Origin: Promethearchaeota archaeon
GTDB taxonomy: Archaea; Asgardarchaeota; Lokiarchaeia; Sigyniarchaeales; SOKP01
Length of the DNA: 19,754 bases
Direction: 5' to 3'
Assembly (NCBI GenBank): GCA_019058135.1
Contig: JAHLWE010000310.1
Coordinates: forward strand, 1 to 19,754
Positions within the stretch are counted from its first letter, which is position 1. The number at the start of each line of letters is the position of its first letter. The notes beneath the pieces were generated by a model. The model saw only the letters and a list, made by a program, of their open reading frames with translations. It was not told where the DNA came from and made no database searches. A program made the translations under genes and the position numbers. This document shows, piece by piece, positions 1 through 7,829 of the stretch.

Positions 1-2
1 AA

Positions 3-158
3 AAATTAAAAATATCTGATGTAAAAATTTTATACAAATCTGAGCTTCTAGAAGTAAAGGGATTTGACGACGTAGAAAAGGTTATCATACACGATTTCGA
101 TGAAGATAATAATTACGAGTTATTTTTGGATAAAGTAATACTACTTGAAGATAAATAA
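3..158 (+). CDS. C-terminal end of an unidentified protein (5' end outside window)
   Basis: One frame is open from the first bases of the window to a TAA at 156-158, giving about 51 residues that end in FLDKVILLEDK. The peptide is charged and alternates hydrophobic and acidic residues, with an Asp/Glu/Asn-rich patch (IIHDFDEDNNYELF), which looks like real coding sequence rather than chance. The start codon lies outside the window. It is followed directly by a T-tract typical of archaeal termination and is convergent with the next gene. I do not recognise the family, and so short a tail cannot support a function. Confidence 0.6.
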   Translation, partial: KLKISDVKILYKSELLEVKGFDDVEKVIIHDFDEDNNYELFLDKVILLEDK

Positions 159-163
159 AATTA

Positions 164-173
164 TTTTTTTTTT
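164..173 (+). terminator. T-tract terminator after the partial + strand gene
   Basis: A run of ten T residues begins six bases after the stop codon of the partial gene. Archaeal RNA polymerase terminates at such T-runs without needing a hairpin. The call rests only on the run and its position. Confidence 0.45.
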
Positions 174-268
174 ATGAATTTCTAAAAATGAATTCAATTC
201 TTTTGAGAGAATTAAGTCTATACTTGTAAATAAATCATCAATTATTTCTATTGTAATAACATTTTCTT

Positions 269-1450
269 TTAATTTTCAATTTCAAAAAAAATCTTCAAAT
301 GTGAATATTTAAAATTAAGAAGATTTAGTACTTTTTCAGTAAAAGTCCTAAGATTTTTTGAATATTGAAATTTAAAATCTCTTTGCTCTATTAAATAATC
401 ATGAATCATTTTCCGAGTGTTATTATGACCATGAGACGAAAGAAATTCAATCCAATGAATTGATATTCTACATATTCTCTCTAATTCGTTATCTGGATAT
501 TCAAATTTATCAAAAATTTTATATTGATATTTATTTATCGATTTTGCAACCCTTTCTAAGTGATCAGCAATTCCTAACGAATATCGACAAAGACTTATCA
601 AATTCGAAGTTGTTCGTGTATTTCTTGTATTAACGGCTTCCTCAAATGCAATCCAAGCATTAAGCCACTCTTCTTCTCTAAGCCTCTCTCCGCAATGTTT
701 ATAATCACATCCATTAACCATGGCTACATTTATTAAATCACTAAGGTCAACATTATGACCTCTTTTTATTTTTTTGCTAAAAATTTCCTTTAGGCTTGTA
801 CCTTCAAGATAAGCTCCTGACCCGAAATCCAATAATAAGTTTATATCATTTGCTGCAATAAGCATATTTGCTTCCCTTTCATTTCTAATAAGATTAACCC
901 ACTGAATTTGTTTTTCCCATTCTTTTGTATCTGATATCCTTTTCCAACCATTTTCTTTTAACACGTGCTCATATAAATCCATTTTGAAAATCCAGAAGTC
1001 AATATCATCAGTAAATCTTTTTCTTCTCCAATCTCTCGTAGTATATTTGCCTAAATATAATTTTAAAGTCCCTCTAACTAATGCATATTTACCATTTTCT
1101 AGTGCTTTACGCGCATCTTCATAATATTTATCGCTAGGGTCATTAGCGATTTCTACTATTTTATTTAAAATTATTCTTGTTTCCCTAGCAACTAAATCAC
1201 AAGGTATGCTTCCATCGGATGGATAATGCCTTGAACCTCCGTTTAAAAATTTCTTGAATAATTCAATATCATCATCAGGGATGACATACCACGGATTATT
1301 AAATAAAACTTTACTGAATACATAATGTGTGAAACCGTTTTCATTCTTTTTTGTTTTGCCAGTTAAAGGCGAAACATCTCTATTATTATCTCCTCTTATC
1401 ACAACATCGGATTTAACATCCCAAATACCATTCATAACTTTTAATTCCAT
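269..1450 (-). CDS. Uncharacterised protein with a weak nucleotidyltransferase-like motif
   Basis: A 393-residue soluble protein, not confidently assigned to a family. The clearest signal is at residues 121-153: a KYALVRGTLKLYLG segment followed by KRFTDDIDFWIF. This resembles the Gly-rich strand and the T-x-DxD strand of minimal nucleotidyltransferases (AbiEii/MNT-type fold), with Asp149 and Asp151 as possible metal ligands. The C-terminal 150 residues are mostly helical and rich in charged and aromatic residues. The ATG at 1450 overlaps the end of the preceding DUF255 gene by 10 bases. Met6 at 1435 would start just after that stop and is an alternative. Tight spacing suggests co-transcription with the DUF255 gene. 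No partner antitoxin-like gene is visible, so a toxin role is speculative. Confidence 0.7.
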   Translation of the reverse strand: MELKVMNGIWDVKSDVVIRGDNNRDVSPLTGKTKKNENGFTHYVFSKVLFNNPWYVIPDDDIELFKKFLNGGSRHYPSDGSIPCDLVARETRIILNKIVEIANDPSDKYYEDARKALENGKYALVRGTLKLYLGKYTTRDWRRKRFTDDIDFWIFKMDLYEHVLKENGWKRISDTKEWEKQIQWVNLIRNEREANMLIAANDINLLLDFGSGAYLEGTSLKEIFSKKIKRGHNVDLSDLINVAMVNGCDYKHCGERLREEEWLNAWIAFEEAVNTRNTRTTSNLISLCRYSLGIADHLERVAKSINKYQYKIFDKFEYPDNELERICRISIHWIEFLSSHGHNNTRKMIHDYLIEQRDFKFQYSKNLRTFTEKVLNLLNFKYSHLKIFFEIEN

Positions 1451-3552
1451 CTTGGATTAATAAGTTTTAACAATTTATTGACATCTGTTATTGGTGGTTT
1501 ACAGGTTTTATTTGTACATATATAGGCAGTAGTTTTATTATCTATTTTATTGTAATTATCGATATAATTTATAAATACATCGATTTCTGGAGGATCTTGT
1601 TTGATATTTCTCTGAATTAATGTTATATTTGGAAGAAATTGCTTATGAATATATGCTAACATTTCTTGCGTATTAATTTCTTCAGCATCACCAACAATTA
1701 CTATTGTATAGGTTGGACCAACGCTAAAATCAACAGCAACCATTAATTGAGTATGCGCAATCGGTGAATTATTAACTCGTTCAGCAAAAACTTTACTTAA
1801 AATATCCGCTTTTTTTTCTAATTCGTGATCTCCAGTTAAATAACTCAATTTCAATAGATTTAACATAGCTACAGAATTTCCTGATGGGATTGCTCCATCA
1901 TAGATCTCTTTCTGACGAGTTAAGAGTGTCTCACCATCATCGGCCGTAAAAAAGAAACCACCTATGGGATCATCCCAAAAATGATCTATTACTTCTTTAT
2001 TTAATTCCAGAGCTGATTTAAGAAAAGAAACATCAAAAGTAGCATCATATAGTTCGAGAAGACCCCATATTAAGAAGATATAATCATTGACGTAAGCGTC
2101 AATTTCAGCTTCTCCTTCTCTATATCGATGTAATAATCTATTATTTGGTTTTCGCATATTTGAAAGAATAAAATTTACCGCTTTTATTGCCGTATTTAAA
2201 TATATAAAATCGCCAAAAGTTTGATATCCTTTAGCAAGTGCAGCAATCATTAATCCATTCCAATCACTTAATATCTTATCATCTTTATGAGGATGAATTC
2301 GTTTATCTCTAATTTTGAATAATTTATTGCGAATTTTTTCTATTTGTTTTTTTAAATTCTTTTCAGATAAGTTTAATTCTTTAGAAAGATTAGCCAATGA
2401 ATCTTTGAGATGCAATATATTATGACCTGTCTCTTTTTTATTTACTTCTTCAAAATAGTTTCCAAGTTTTTTTATATTAAATATTGTTATTGCTAATTCT
2501 GCTTCTTCCTTTTCAAGAACATTTTGGAATTCTTCAATATCCCATACGTAAAACTTTCCTTCTTTACCTTCACTATCTGCATCCTCAGCTGAATAAAATC
2601 CACCTTCGGGTGAGGTCATATCACGTAAAACATAAGTAAAAATCTCTTTAGCTGTCTTTTCGTATTCAATTTTATTTGTTGCTTGAAAAGCTTCCGTATA
2701 AGCAATTGCTAATAAAGCTTGATCGTAAAGCATTTTTTCAAAATGGGGGACAAGCCAAACTTGATCTGTAGAATATCGATGAAAGCCAAAGCCGATATGA
2801 TCATAAATACCACCAAGCCTTATTTTTTGAAGAGTATTTTCAACCATTTCTAAAGCTTCTTTATTTCCAGTACGTTTCCAAAATCGTAAAAGAAAGAGTA
2901 GATTATGTGGAGTTGGAAATTTGGGTGCGTTGCTGAATCCTCCATTTTTCTTATCATATTGACTCAATAATTGATTATAAGCTTTTTTAAGTGTTTTTTC
3001 GTTAAGTCTATCTCCAGGTGATTCAAAATCTAAATTTTGCAAAGAAAAAACAATTTTATCTGCCGCTCTAAGCACCTCGTCTTTTTGTGTTTTCCAAAGC
3101 TTCTTTATTTTTAAAATGAGTTCTATTAAACCTATTCGACCAAAACGACTTTCCTTAGGAAAATAAGTTCCTGCAAAAAAAGGTTTTTTATCAGGAGTCA
3201 TAACAATCGTTAGAGGCCAACCACCAGAACCTGTCATCATTTGACATACATTCATATAGATCTTATCAATATCCGGACGTTCTTCACGATCTACTTTAAT
3301 TGAGATGAAAACGTCATTCATCAGTTCAGCAACTTTTTCGTCTTCAAAAGATTCATGTGCCATTACATGACACCAATGGCAAGTTGAATAACCAATTGAT
3401 AAAAATATCGGCTTATCTTGGTTTTGTGCTTTCTTAAAAACCTCTTCTTCCCAAGGATACCAATTTACCGGATTTTCTGCATGTTGAAGTAAATAAGGGC
3501 TTTTTTCATTTGATAAATGATTTTTATATCTCTTTTTTATATCAGAATTCAC
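1441..3552 (-). CDS. DUF255 thioredoxin-domain protein (YyaL/SSP411-like), full length
   Basis: A 703-residue protein of the conserved DUF255/YyaL/spermatogenesis-associated protein 20 family. The N-terminal thioredoxin-like domain (about residues 10-170) carries the hallmark stretches NEKSPYLLQHAENPVNWYPW, KPIFLSIGYSTCHWCHVM with the CxxC pair Cys58/Cys61, and KVDREERPDID. A long alpha/alpha-barrel-like domain resembling six-hairpin glycosidases follows, with motifs such as GGIYDHIGFGFHRYS, PHFEKMLYDQA, SAEDADSEGKEGKFYVW and LSDWNGLMIAALA. The biochemical role of the family is not settled; a thiol redox function is inferred from the CxxC. The start is a GTG at 3552 that directly abuts the TAA of the nitroreductase gene, so the two are surely co-transcribed. 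A truncated paralog of the first 50 residues lies at 9275-9481. Confidence 0.95.
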   Translation of the reverse strand: MNSDIKKRYKNHLSNEKSPYLLQHAENPVNWYPWEEEVFKKAQNQDKPIFLSIGYSTCHWCHVMAHESFEDEKVAELMNDVFISIKVDREERPDIDKIYMNVCQMMTGSGGWPLTIVMTPDKKPFFAGTYFPKESRFGRIGLIELILKIKKLWKTQKDEVLRAADKIVFSLQNLDFESPGDRLNEKTLKKAYNQLLSQYDKKNGGFSNAPKFPTPHNLLFLLRFWKRTGNKEALEMVENTLQKIRLGGIYDHIGFGFHRYSTDQVWLVPHFEKMLYDQALLAIAYTEAFQATNKIEYEKTAKEIFTYVLRDMTSPEGGFYSAEDADSEGKEGKFYVWDIEEFQNVLEKEEAELAITIFNIKKLGNYFEEVNKKETGHNILHLKDSLANLSKELNLSEKNLKKQIEKIRNKLFKIRDKRIHPHKDDKILSDWNGLMIAALAKGYQTFGDFIYLNTAIKAVNFILSNMRKPNNRLLHRYREGEAEIDAYVNDYIFLIWGLLELYDATFDVSFLKSALELNKEVIDHFWDDPIGGFFFTADDGETLLTRQKEIYDGAIPSGNSVAMLNLLKLSYLTGDHELEKKADILSKVFAERVNNSPIAHTQLMVAVDFSVGPTYTIVIVGDAEEINTQEMLAYIHKQFLPNITLIQRNIKQDPPEIDVFINYIDNYNKIDNKTTAYICTNKTCKPPITDVNKLLKLINPRWN

Positions 3553-4137
3553 TTATTTATTACCTTTTTTCTCATTAAATTTATTTCCATAGCTATTTAT
3601 AAAAACAAAATCATCTAATTGTTTTCTAGGGGGTCTTTGTTTTTCTCCTAATTTCATTGAGTCAGAGAGAACCGGATTAATTTCTTTTGAATGTTTTCCA
3701 ATAATTATAAGTGTGATTAATCTCATTTCATCAGGTATTCCAAGAATTTTCTTCGCAGGATCTTCTTTAAAGCCCGCTATCGGATGAGCTACTAATCCTA
3801 ATTCCGTGGCACGCAATAATATAAATGCTGTAGCCATTCCTGTATCGAATAAATAATAAAGTCGTTCACCAATAATACAATCATCTTCAGGTTTACTAAA
3901 TACAGCAATAATCATTGAGGCTTTTTCAACCCATTTATTACCAGCTGAGAGAGTAGTAAATAATTTTTCTAATTTTTCCCTCTCATAAACAAAGATAAAT
4001 TTCCATGGTTGTTTATTACCACAAGATGGACTAATCCGAGCCACTTCAGCAAAATCAGTAATTAAATTTTCTGATATTTTTATTAGATCCAAAGATCTGT
4101 AAGCTCTTCTTTTTTTAATAGCTTCTTTAACATTCAT
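3553..4137 (-). CDS. Nitroreductase-family FMN protein, copy A
   Basis: A 194-residue member of the nitroreductase (NfsA/NfsB-like) superfamily, FMN-dependent oxidoreductases that usually reduce nitro groups, quinones or flavins with NAD(P)H. The N-terminal KKRRAYRSLD matches the Arg-rich FMN phosphate-binding motif. SPSCGNKQPWKFIFV (about 36-50) is the conserved NxQPW segment. ATELGLVAHPIAGF and the IGKH-SKEINP tail complete the family pattern. The substrate cannot be read from sequence. It lies immediately upstream of the DUF255 gene with no gap. A paralog at 9485-10069 is about 70 percent identical by eye, including the C-terminal LGEKQRPPR motif, and is also followed by a DUF255 start. 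The ATG at 4137 has only a weak Shine-Dalgarno (AAAGAG). Confidence 0.92.
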   Translation of the reverse strand: MNVKEAIKKRRAYRSLDLIKISENLITDFAEVARISPSCGNKQPWKFIFVYEREKLEKLFTTLSAGNKWVEKASMIIAVFSKPEDDCIIGERLYYLFDTGMATAFILLRATELGLVAHPIAGFKEDPAKKILGIPDEMRLITLIIIGKHSKEINPVLSDSMKLGEKQRPPRKQLDDFVFINSYGNKFNEKKGNK

Positions 4138-4185
4138 AATATGTTCGCTCTTTCTTTATTTAATAATTAAAGTAAATAAAACAAA

Positions 4186-4689
4186 TCATTTTGAAATTTT
4201 TAAATCTTCTAAAACTCGCTTTACTTCTTTTGGATGACCAATTACAGAAACTTTAGGCCAGATATATATAATTTTACCTTCAGGATCTATTAAAAATGTG
4301 CTCCGAATTACACCCATATATTCATTACCTTTAAATTTTATCTTTCCCCATTTTCCATAATCTTTAATTACCATTTTATCAACATCGCTTAGTAGAGTAA
4401 CTTACAAGTTTTTCTTTTCAATGAACTTAGCATGAGATTCGGGGCTATCAGGACTAACTCCTATAACATTAGCATCTAGTTTTTGGAGGTCCGGTAAGAT
4501 TCCTGTAAAACCAATTGCTTCAGTTGAGCATCCTGGTGTGTTATCTTTAGGATAGAAATAAAGAATAATATACTTCCCTGCAAAATCTTCTAAACAAACC
4601 TCTTTATTATCCTTATCAGGAAGGCAAAACCTAGGGGCTTCTACTCCCACTTTTAATTCTAATGTCTGTTCTGGCATTTTTAAATTCAA
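4186..4689 (-). pseudogene. bcp: Peroxiredoxin (Bcp/PrxQ-like) interrupted by one in-frame TAA
   Basis: The 504-base reading frame encodes a complete thiol peroxidase of the Bcp/AhpC-TSA family (about 166 residues) but carries a single TAA at 4402-4404. Upstream lie the thioredoxin-fold start, FYPKDNTPGCSTEAIGF with the peroxidatic Cys54, and VIGVSPDSPESHAKF. Immediately after the stop and in the same frame come VTLLSDVDK, KDYGKWGK, YMGVIRSTFLIDPEGKI and the normal C-terminus. Homologs usually have a polar residue at the stop position, so AAA (Lys) to TAA is the simplest change. The usual PrxQ resolving Cys five residues after the peroxidatic Cys is absent (Ile59). The frame opens with TTG at 4689, but ATG at 4677 is the likelier start. 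It is either a very young pseudogene or a sequencing error. It sits just upstream of nitroreductase copy A. Confidence 0.88.
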
Positions 4690-4877
4690 CTCAATTGATT
4701 TATATAATTTTGGATTCGGTATTAATCTTAATTTTTAATATCTACTTGAAATTATCAATATTCGCTTTATAATGTATAAAATTTATACAAAAATAGATTA
4801 CTAATTTAAAATCTTGAAAGATTTAAACTAATAAAATATAAAAGCTTAAAAAAGAAAATTTGAGCTCTTGCCGTACT

Positions 4878-5081
4878 TTAATAAATCGAAAAAATTACAA
4901 AACTGGACATGATATCGAGTTTTCCGAATTTTTCAACCGCGAGTTCAATTAATGTTTTAATATGGTCTTCACTTCGAACATTCGCATGCTGATATATCGC
5001 ATTAGGTCCTAACTCATCGGCTAGAGCTTTTCCTAAGTCATCTTGTATATCTCCAAGAACCACACGAGCACCTTCTTTTAT
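4878..5081 (-). pseudogene. Short-chain dehydrogenase (SDR) remnant
   Basis: About 55 codons match the N-terminal third of a classical SDR (KEGARVVLGDIQDDLGKALA, then ALADELGPNAIYQHANVRSE, then AVEKFGKLDI), that is, strand 2 with the acidic cofactor-specificity region through strand 4. The upstream TGxxxGIG nucleotide-binding loop is missing: the frame degenerates to YIKEGA and meets a TGA at 5112-5114. The downstream NNAG motif, catalytic Tyr-x3-Lys and the rest are missing too, with LDIM running into unrelated sequence and a stop at 4878. A GTG at 5063 could nominally start a 61-residue peptide, but this is a fragment of a gene of about 250 codons. The same 10-base string borders both ends of the fragment (4889-4898 and 5084-5093), which may mark deletion junctions. 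Confidence 0.8.
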
Positions 5082-5266
5082 ATAAAAAATTACGAGAAAA
5101 CGATTTATAAATCATGGAGGGAAACAATTTTCTAACTATCAATAATAACTTCCGTTTCCAAACTATATCTCGTAAAAGAAAAGAGGTGACATCGTTTACA
5201 TTTTCTTTTCCCTGTGATTCATCCTCTATCTAAAGAAGGGGGACATCTCACGGTTTTAGATATTAT

Positions 5267-5283
5267 AAAAAAAAATAAAAAAA
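5267..5283 (-). terminator. T-tract terminator of the ABC cassette
   Basis: Read on the minus strand there are seven T residues, one A and nine T residues, starting about 30 bases after the stop codon of the LamG-like surface protein. This is a strong candidate for archaeal oligo-T termination at the end of the three-gene ABC operon. No supporting hairpin is evident. Confidence 0.5.
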
Positions 5284-5312
5284 GTTAATTATAAATTTAA
5301 CGATTGAGTTAA

Positions 5313-6944
5313 TTACCGAGAGAATTTTCGCTTTCTAATTAATATAAATGAAACTAACGCAACTAGACCAACCGCCATTATTGCTAAAATCACATAGAAA
5401 ACCAAAATTGTGTTGCCTGTACTAGTGACTTCGAAAATAGTAATGCCATCTTCGTTCTTAACGACAAATGAAGTTTGAGTTCCTAGAGTTCCGTAAGTCA
5501 CTTCGACAGAGTACTTAGTTTCGCCAAGACGGTCCATTATGAGCGTATTTTCATTAACAGTTGCATTTTCACAACCGAGCTCGTTAACAAGAGTTGTTAA
5601 GTAAGTGTCAAAAGGATTAGCTGTGCCAAGTCCACTCATTACAAGTTGCCATATAAATTCGTCTGCCGTGAAGTTAGTAAACTCGTCCCTAATTATTTCT
5701 GGTATGTCTGTATCGTTTTTAAGCACACCTATTAAATCGTTATAATCATCTAGGATTTTTTTGTAATCTTCTGGATTCTGAAATATAAAAATTCGAGACC
5801 CCCTATCACTTGGTTCTTCTTCAATCTCTCCAATTGTGAAATTCCAAAACACCCGCAATCCATACCATAACTGAAAAGTATCTGTGTAATTATTATTGAT
5901 TTCAGTTTCGTTGTACCCTAACTCTTCTATCGCCATCAACAAGAGAAAATCATCTTGAAGAAATATACTTGTAATTACATCATACATCGTCCATGAAATA
6001 TCAACCCAACCTCGTGTTATGTATTTAGCTTGAGCGCCGACATTTAACGATTCTCCTTCAAACCAATCACTTGGCAAAGTTGAGACAATTTCCCAATTAT
6101 TTATATTATCTCCGACAGTATATTCATCATCCCAAGAAAATCCGAGAGCATCAATATAATAAGAGTAATTTGTATCAGATCCGTTTGTAGCTATATAAAA
6201 ACTGTTTAAATATTCTGCAGTGCCGTTAAAATTCAACACTCCTGAACTATTATTGTCCAAAATAATTTCCCATTGATTCGCTTCTAAACCTTGGTAGCTG
6301 TTATTTCCACATTCAAAATGAATTGTCATGTGATGCCAATCTCCGTCGTATAGGAGTGTTATATTCGGTATACTATAGTAAGTCCCATCAATATAATATT
6401 GCCATCTCTTAACTCCAGTTACGTTTGCTTCGTAAACAATTGAGAATCTTTTATTTAACCCTCCAGTTGTGAAATTCACTTCATTTCCTTCAATATAGAA
6501 TTTATCAGAGCCACCACTATTGTTGTTTTTTATATAGAATTCAACTGATCCATGAGTTTGATTTTCTAAAAAGTAATAATTCATGTTAACACTATGTTCG
6601 TCCACATCGCTGAATCTTAGTACTTGGGCGTGTCCATCCTCTTCTTCTTTAATTCTAGCAGTACAATTTCCAAATTCTTTTATCCATAAACCCATAGGTT
6701 TTTCGCCAATTTTATCGTTTTCAAAATTAAAGGTTGCATCATATAACTTCCATGTTCTTTGAACCGTTTTTATCCACTTACTGTTATCATATTGAGTTAC
6801 TGTAAAATATTCAGTTTCTTTTGATAAAGCAACTTGGTAACTTCCGTTAGCAGCAATAACAACTGAACTCATATCTACTAAGAGAATTCCCAGTAGTATA
6901 ATACAACTTATATTTACAATTGTTCTTTTTCTGATTCTTAGCAT
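5313..6944 (-). CDS. Surface-anchored LamG-like protein of the ABC cassette
   Basis: A 543-residue extracytoplasmic protein. Residues 9-31 form a signal peptide or N-terminal membrane segment after a basic MLRIRKR start. Residues 512-536 form a C-terminal transmembrane helix followed by the basic tail RKRKFSR, so the bulk should face outward. Residues about 70-272 resemble a LamG/concanavalin-like jelly-roll: FNFENDKIGEKPMGLW at its start, the GSVEFYIKNNNSG and DGDWHHMTIHFECG strands, and YIDALGFSWDDEY at its end. More than fifteen N-x-S/T sequons point to heavy N-glycosylation. The remaining 230 residues have no recognised domain. The ATG at 6944 is preceded by GGTGAT. It is the last gene of the cassette, 31 bases after the permease. 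It may be an accessory or substrate-sensing component, or simply cargo; the sequence does not decide. Confidence 0.85.
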   Translation of the reverse strand: MLRIRKRTIVNISCIILLGILLVDMSSVVIAANGSYQVALSKETEYFTVTQYDNSKWIKTVQRTWKLYDATFNFENDKIGEKPMGLWIKEFGNCTARIKEEEDGHAQVLRFSDVDEHSVNMNYYFLENQTHGSVEFYIKNNNSGGSDKFYIEGNEVNFTTGGLNKRFSIVYEANVTGVKRWQYYIDGTYYSIPNITLLYDGDWHHMTIHFECGNNSYQGLEANQWEIILDNNSSGVLNFNGTAEYLNSFYIATNGSDTNYSYYIDALGFSWDDEYTVGDNINNWEIVSTLPSDWFEGESLNVGAQAKYITRGWVDISWTMYDVITSIFLQDDFLLLMAIEELGYNETEINNNYTDTFQLWYGLRVFWNFTIGEIEEEPSDRGSRIFIFQNPEDYKKILDDYNDLIGVLKNDTDIPEIIRDEFTNFTADEFIWQLVMSGLGTANPFDTYLTTLVNELGCENATVNENTLIMDRLGETKYSVEVTYGTLGTQTSFVVKNEDGITIFEVTSTGNTILVFYVILAIMAVGLVALVSFILIRKRKFSR

Positions 6945-6975
6945 TTAATAATCACCATTTTTTTTAAACATATTT

Positions 6976-7827
6976 CTATAATTGCCTCCGCTTGAATAGG
7001 TATGCTGCGAGAATAAACCCGATTGTTATGTACAGGAATAATACTAGGAGCCCCATTTCAATAGTTGGAGTCAACCATGTTCTAAAAGTAAAGTTTTGTA
7101 ATGAAATCTCTGAATAATTAGGATCTGGAAACTCTATTAATAGAATCGATGTTATAAGGGTACTAATGTAGGACAAGGAGTATATCGGCTCAATCTCGGG
7201 TGCCAGCATCATTAAAAACATTTGGGATATGTTAAAACCTATAAAAAGAATCAAAATAGTTGATACGATAGTTACATTTACGCTTCTCATGAAAGAACTG
7301 AAAAATGTTACAAAGCTACTCATAGCAATCATATATAAAAAGGCGAACACAAATGATATAAAATAACGAATTAATAAAGTGCCACTGAATTGGTCGTAAA
7401 AAAAGTAACTCAGAAATCCTACAAGGAAGTAGAAAATTGCAATAACTCCAGCTTCGAGGAATAAGTTTCCCAAATACTTCCCTATAATTAATTTGTATTT
7501 GTTAATTTTCGGAAATAGGATGTAACCCGTTTTATCGCTGAATTCAGCACATATGATCCCGGCAAAAAAGAAACACGACGCAAATAAGATAATAAAAGAT
7601 GTTAGGAAAATAAGTCCGCCACTTAAGTAATCAGAATGAGTGGTAGGTAAAAGACTATCCGAAAATAATGCGTACAAGATAAAGCTTTGGAGTACTACAA
7701 TCAATACTGAGATCACTAAGAAGCCGACAAATTTTTTCCATTGCTTTTTTAGCTCAAAAACGAATGTGTGAATAACCGGCTTTACTTCTAAATACGCAAA
7801 TTTTAATCCATCTTCAAATTTTTCCAC
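6976..7827 (-). CDS. ABC-2-type transporter permease
   Basis: A 283-residue integral membrane protein with about six hydrophobic segments (roughly residues 33-56, 70-95, 118-145, 152-180, 184-208 and 254-278), the usual count for an ABC-2/ABC-2-like permease. The cytosolic loop after the second helix (EFSDKTGYILFPKINKYKLIIGKYLGN) corresponds to the family's conserved coupling region. It starts at GTG (7827), two bases after the stop of the ATPase gene, with a seven-G Shine-Dalgarno overlapping that gene's end, so translation is coupled. With the adjacent ATPase it should form an exporter or membrane-remodelling ABC complex. Substrate unknown. Confidence 0.9.
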   Translation of the reverse strand: MEKFEDGLKFAYLEVKPVIHTFVFELKKQWKKFVGFLVISVLIVVLQSFILYALFSDSLLPTTHSDYLSGGLIFLTSFIILFASCFFFAGIICAEFSDKTGYILFPKINKYKLIIGKYLGNLFLEAGVIAIFYFLVGFLSYFFYDQFSGTLLIRYFISFVFAFLYMIAMSSFVTFFSSFMRSVNVTIVSTILILFIGFNISQMFLMMLAPEIEPIYSLSYISTLITSILLIEFPDPNYSEISLQNFTFRTWLTPTIEMGLLVLFLYITIGFILAAYLFKRRQL

Positions 7828-7829
7828 TT

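Noticed and set aside
196..213. Small hairpin AATTCT/AGAATT between the first two genes
   Set aside because: Six AT-rich base pairs with a 6-base loop are expected by chance here; the nearby T-tract explains termination better.
4402..4404. Recoded stop codon (selenocysteine or pyrrolysine) in the peroxiredoxin
   Set aside because: The codon is TAA, whereas those use TGA and TAG, and it lies in a loop away from the active-site Cys.
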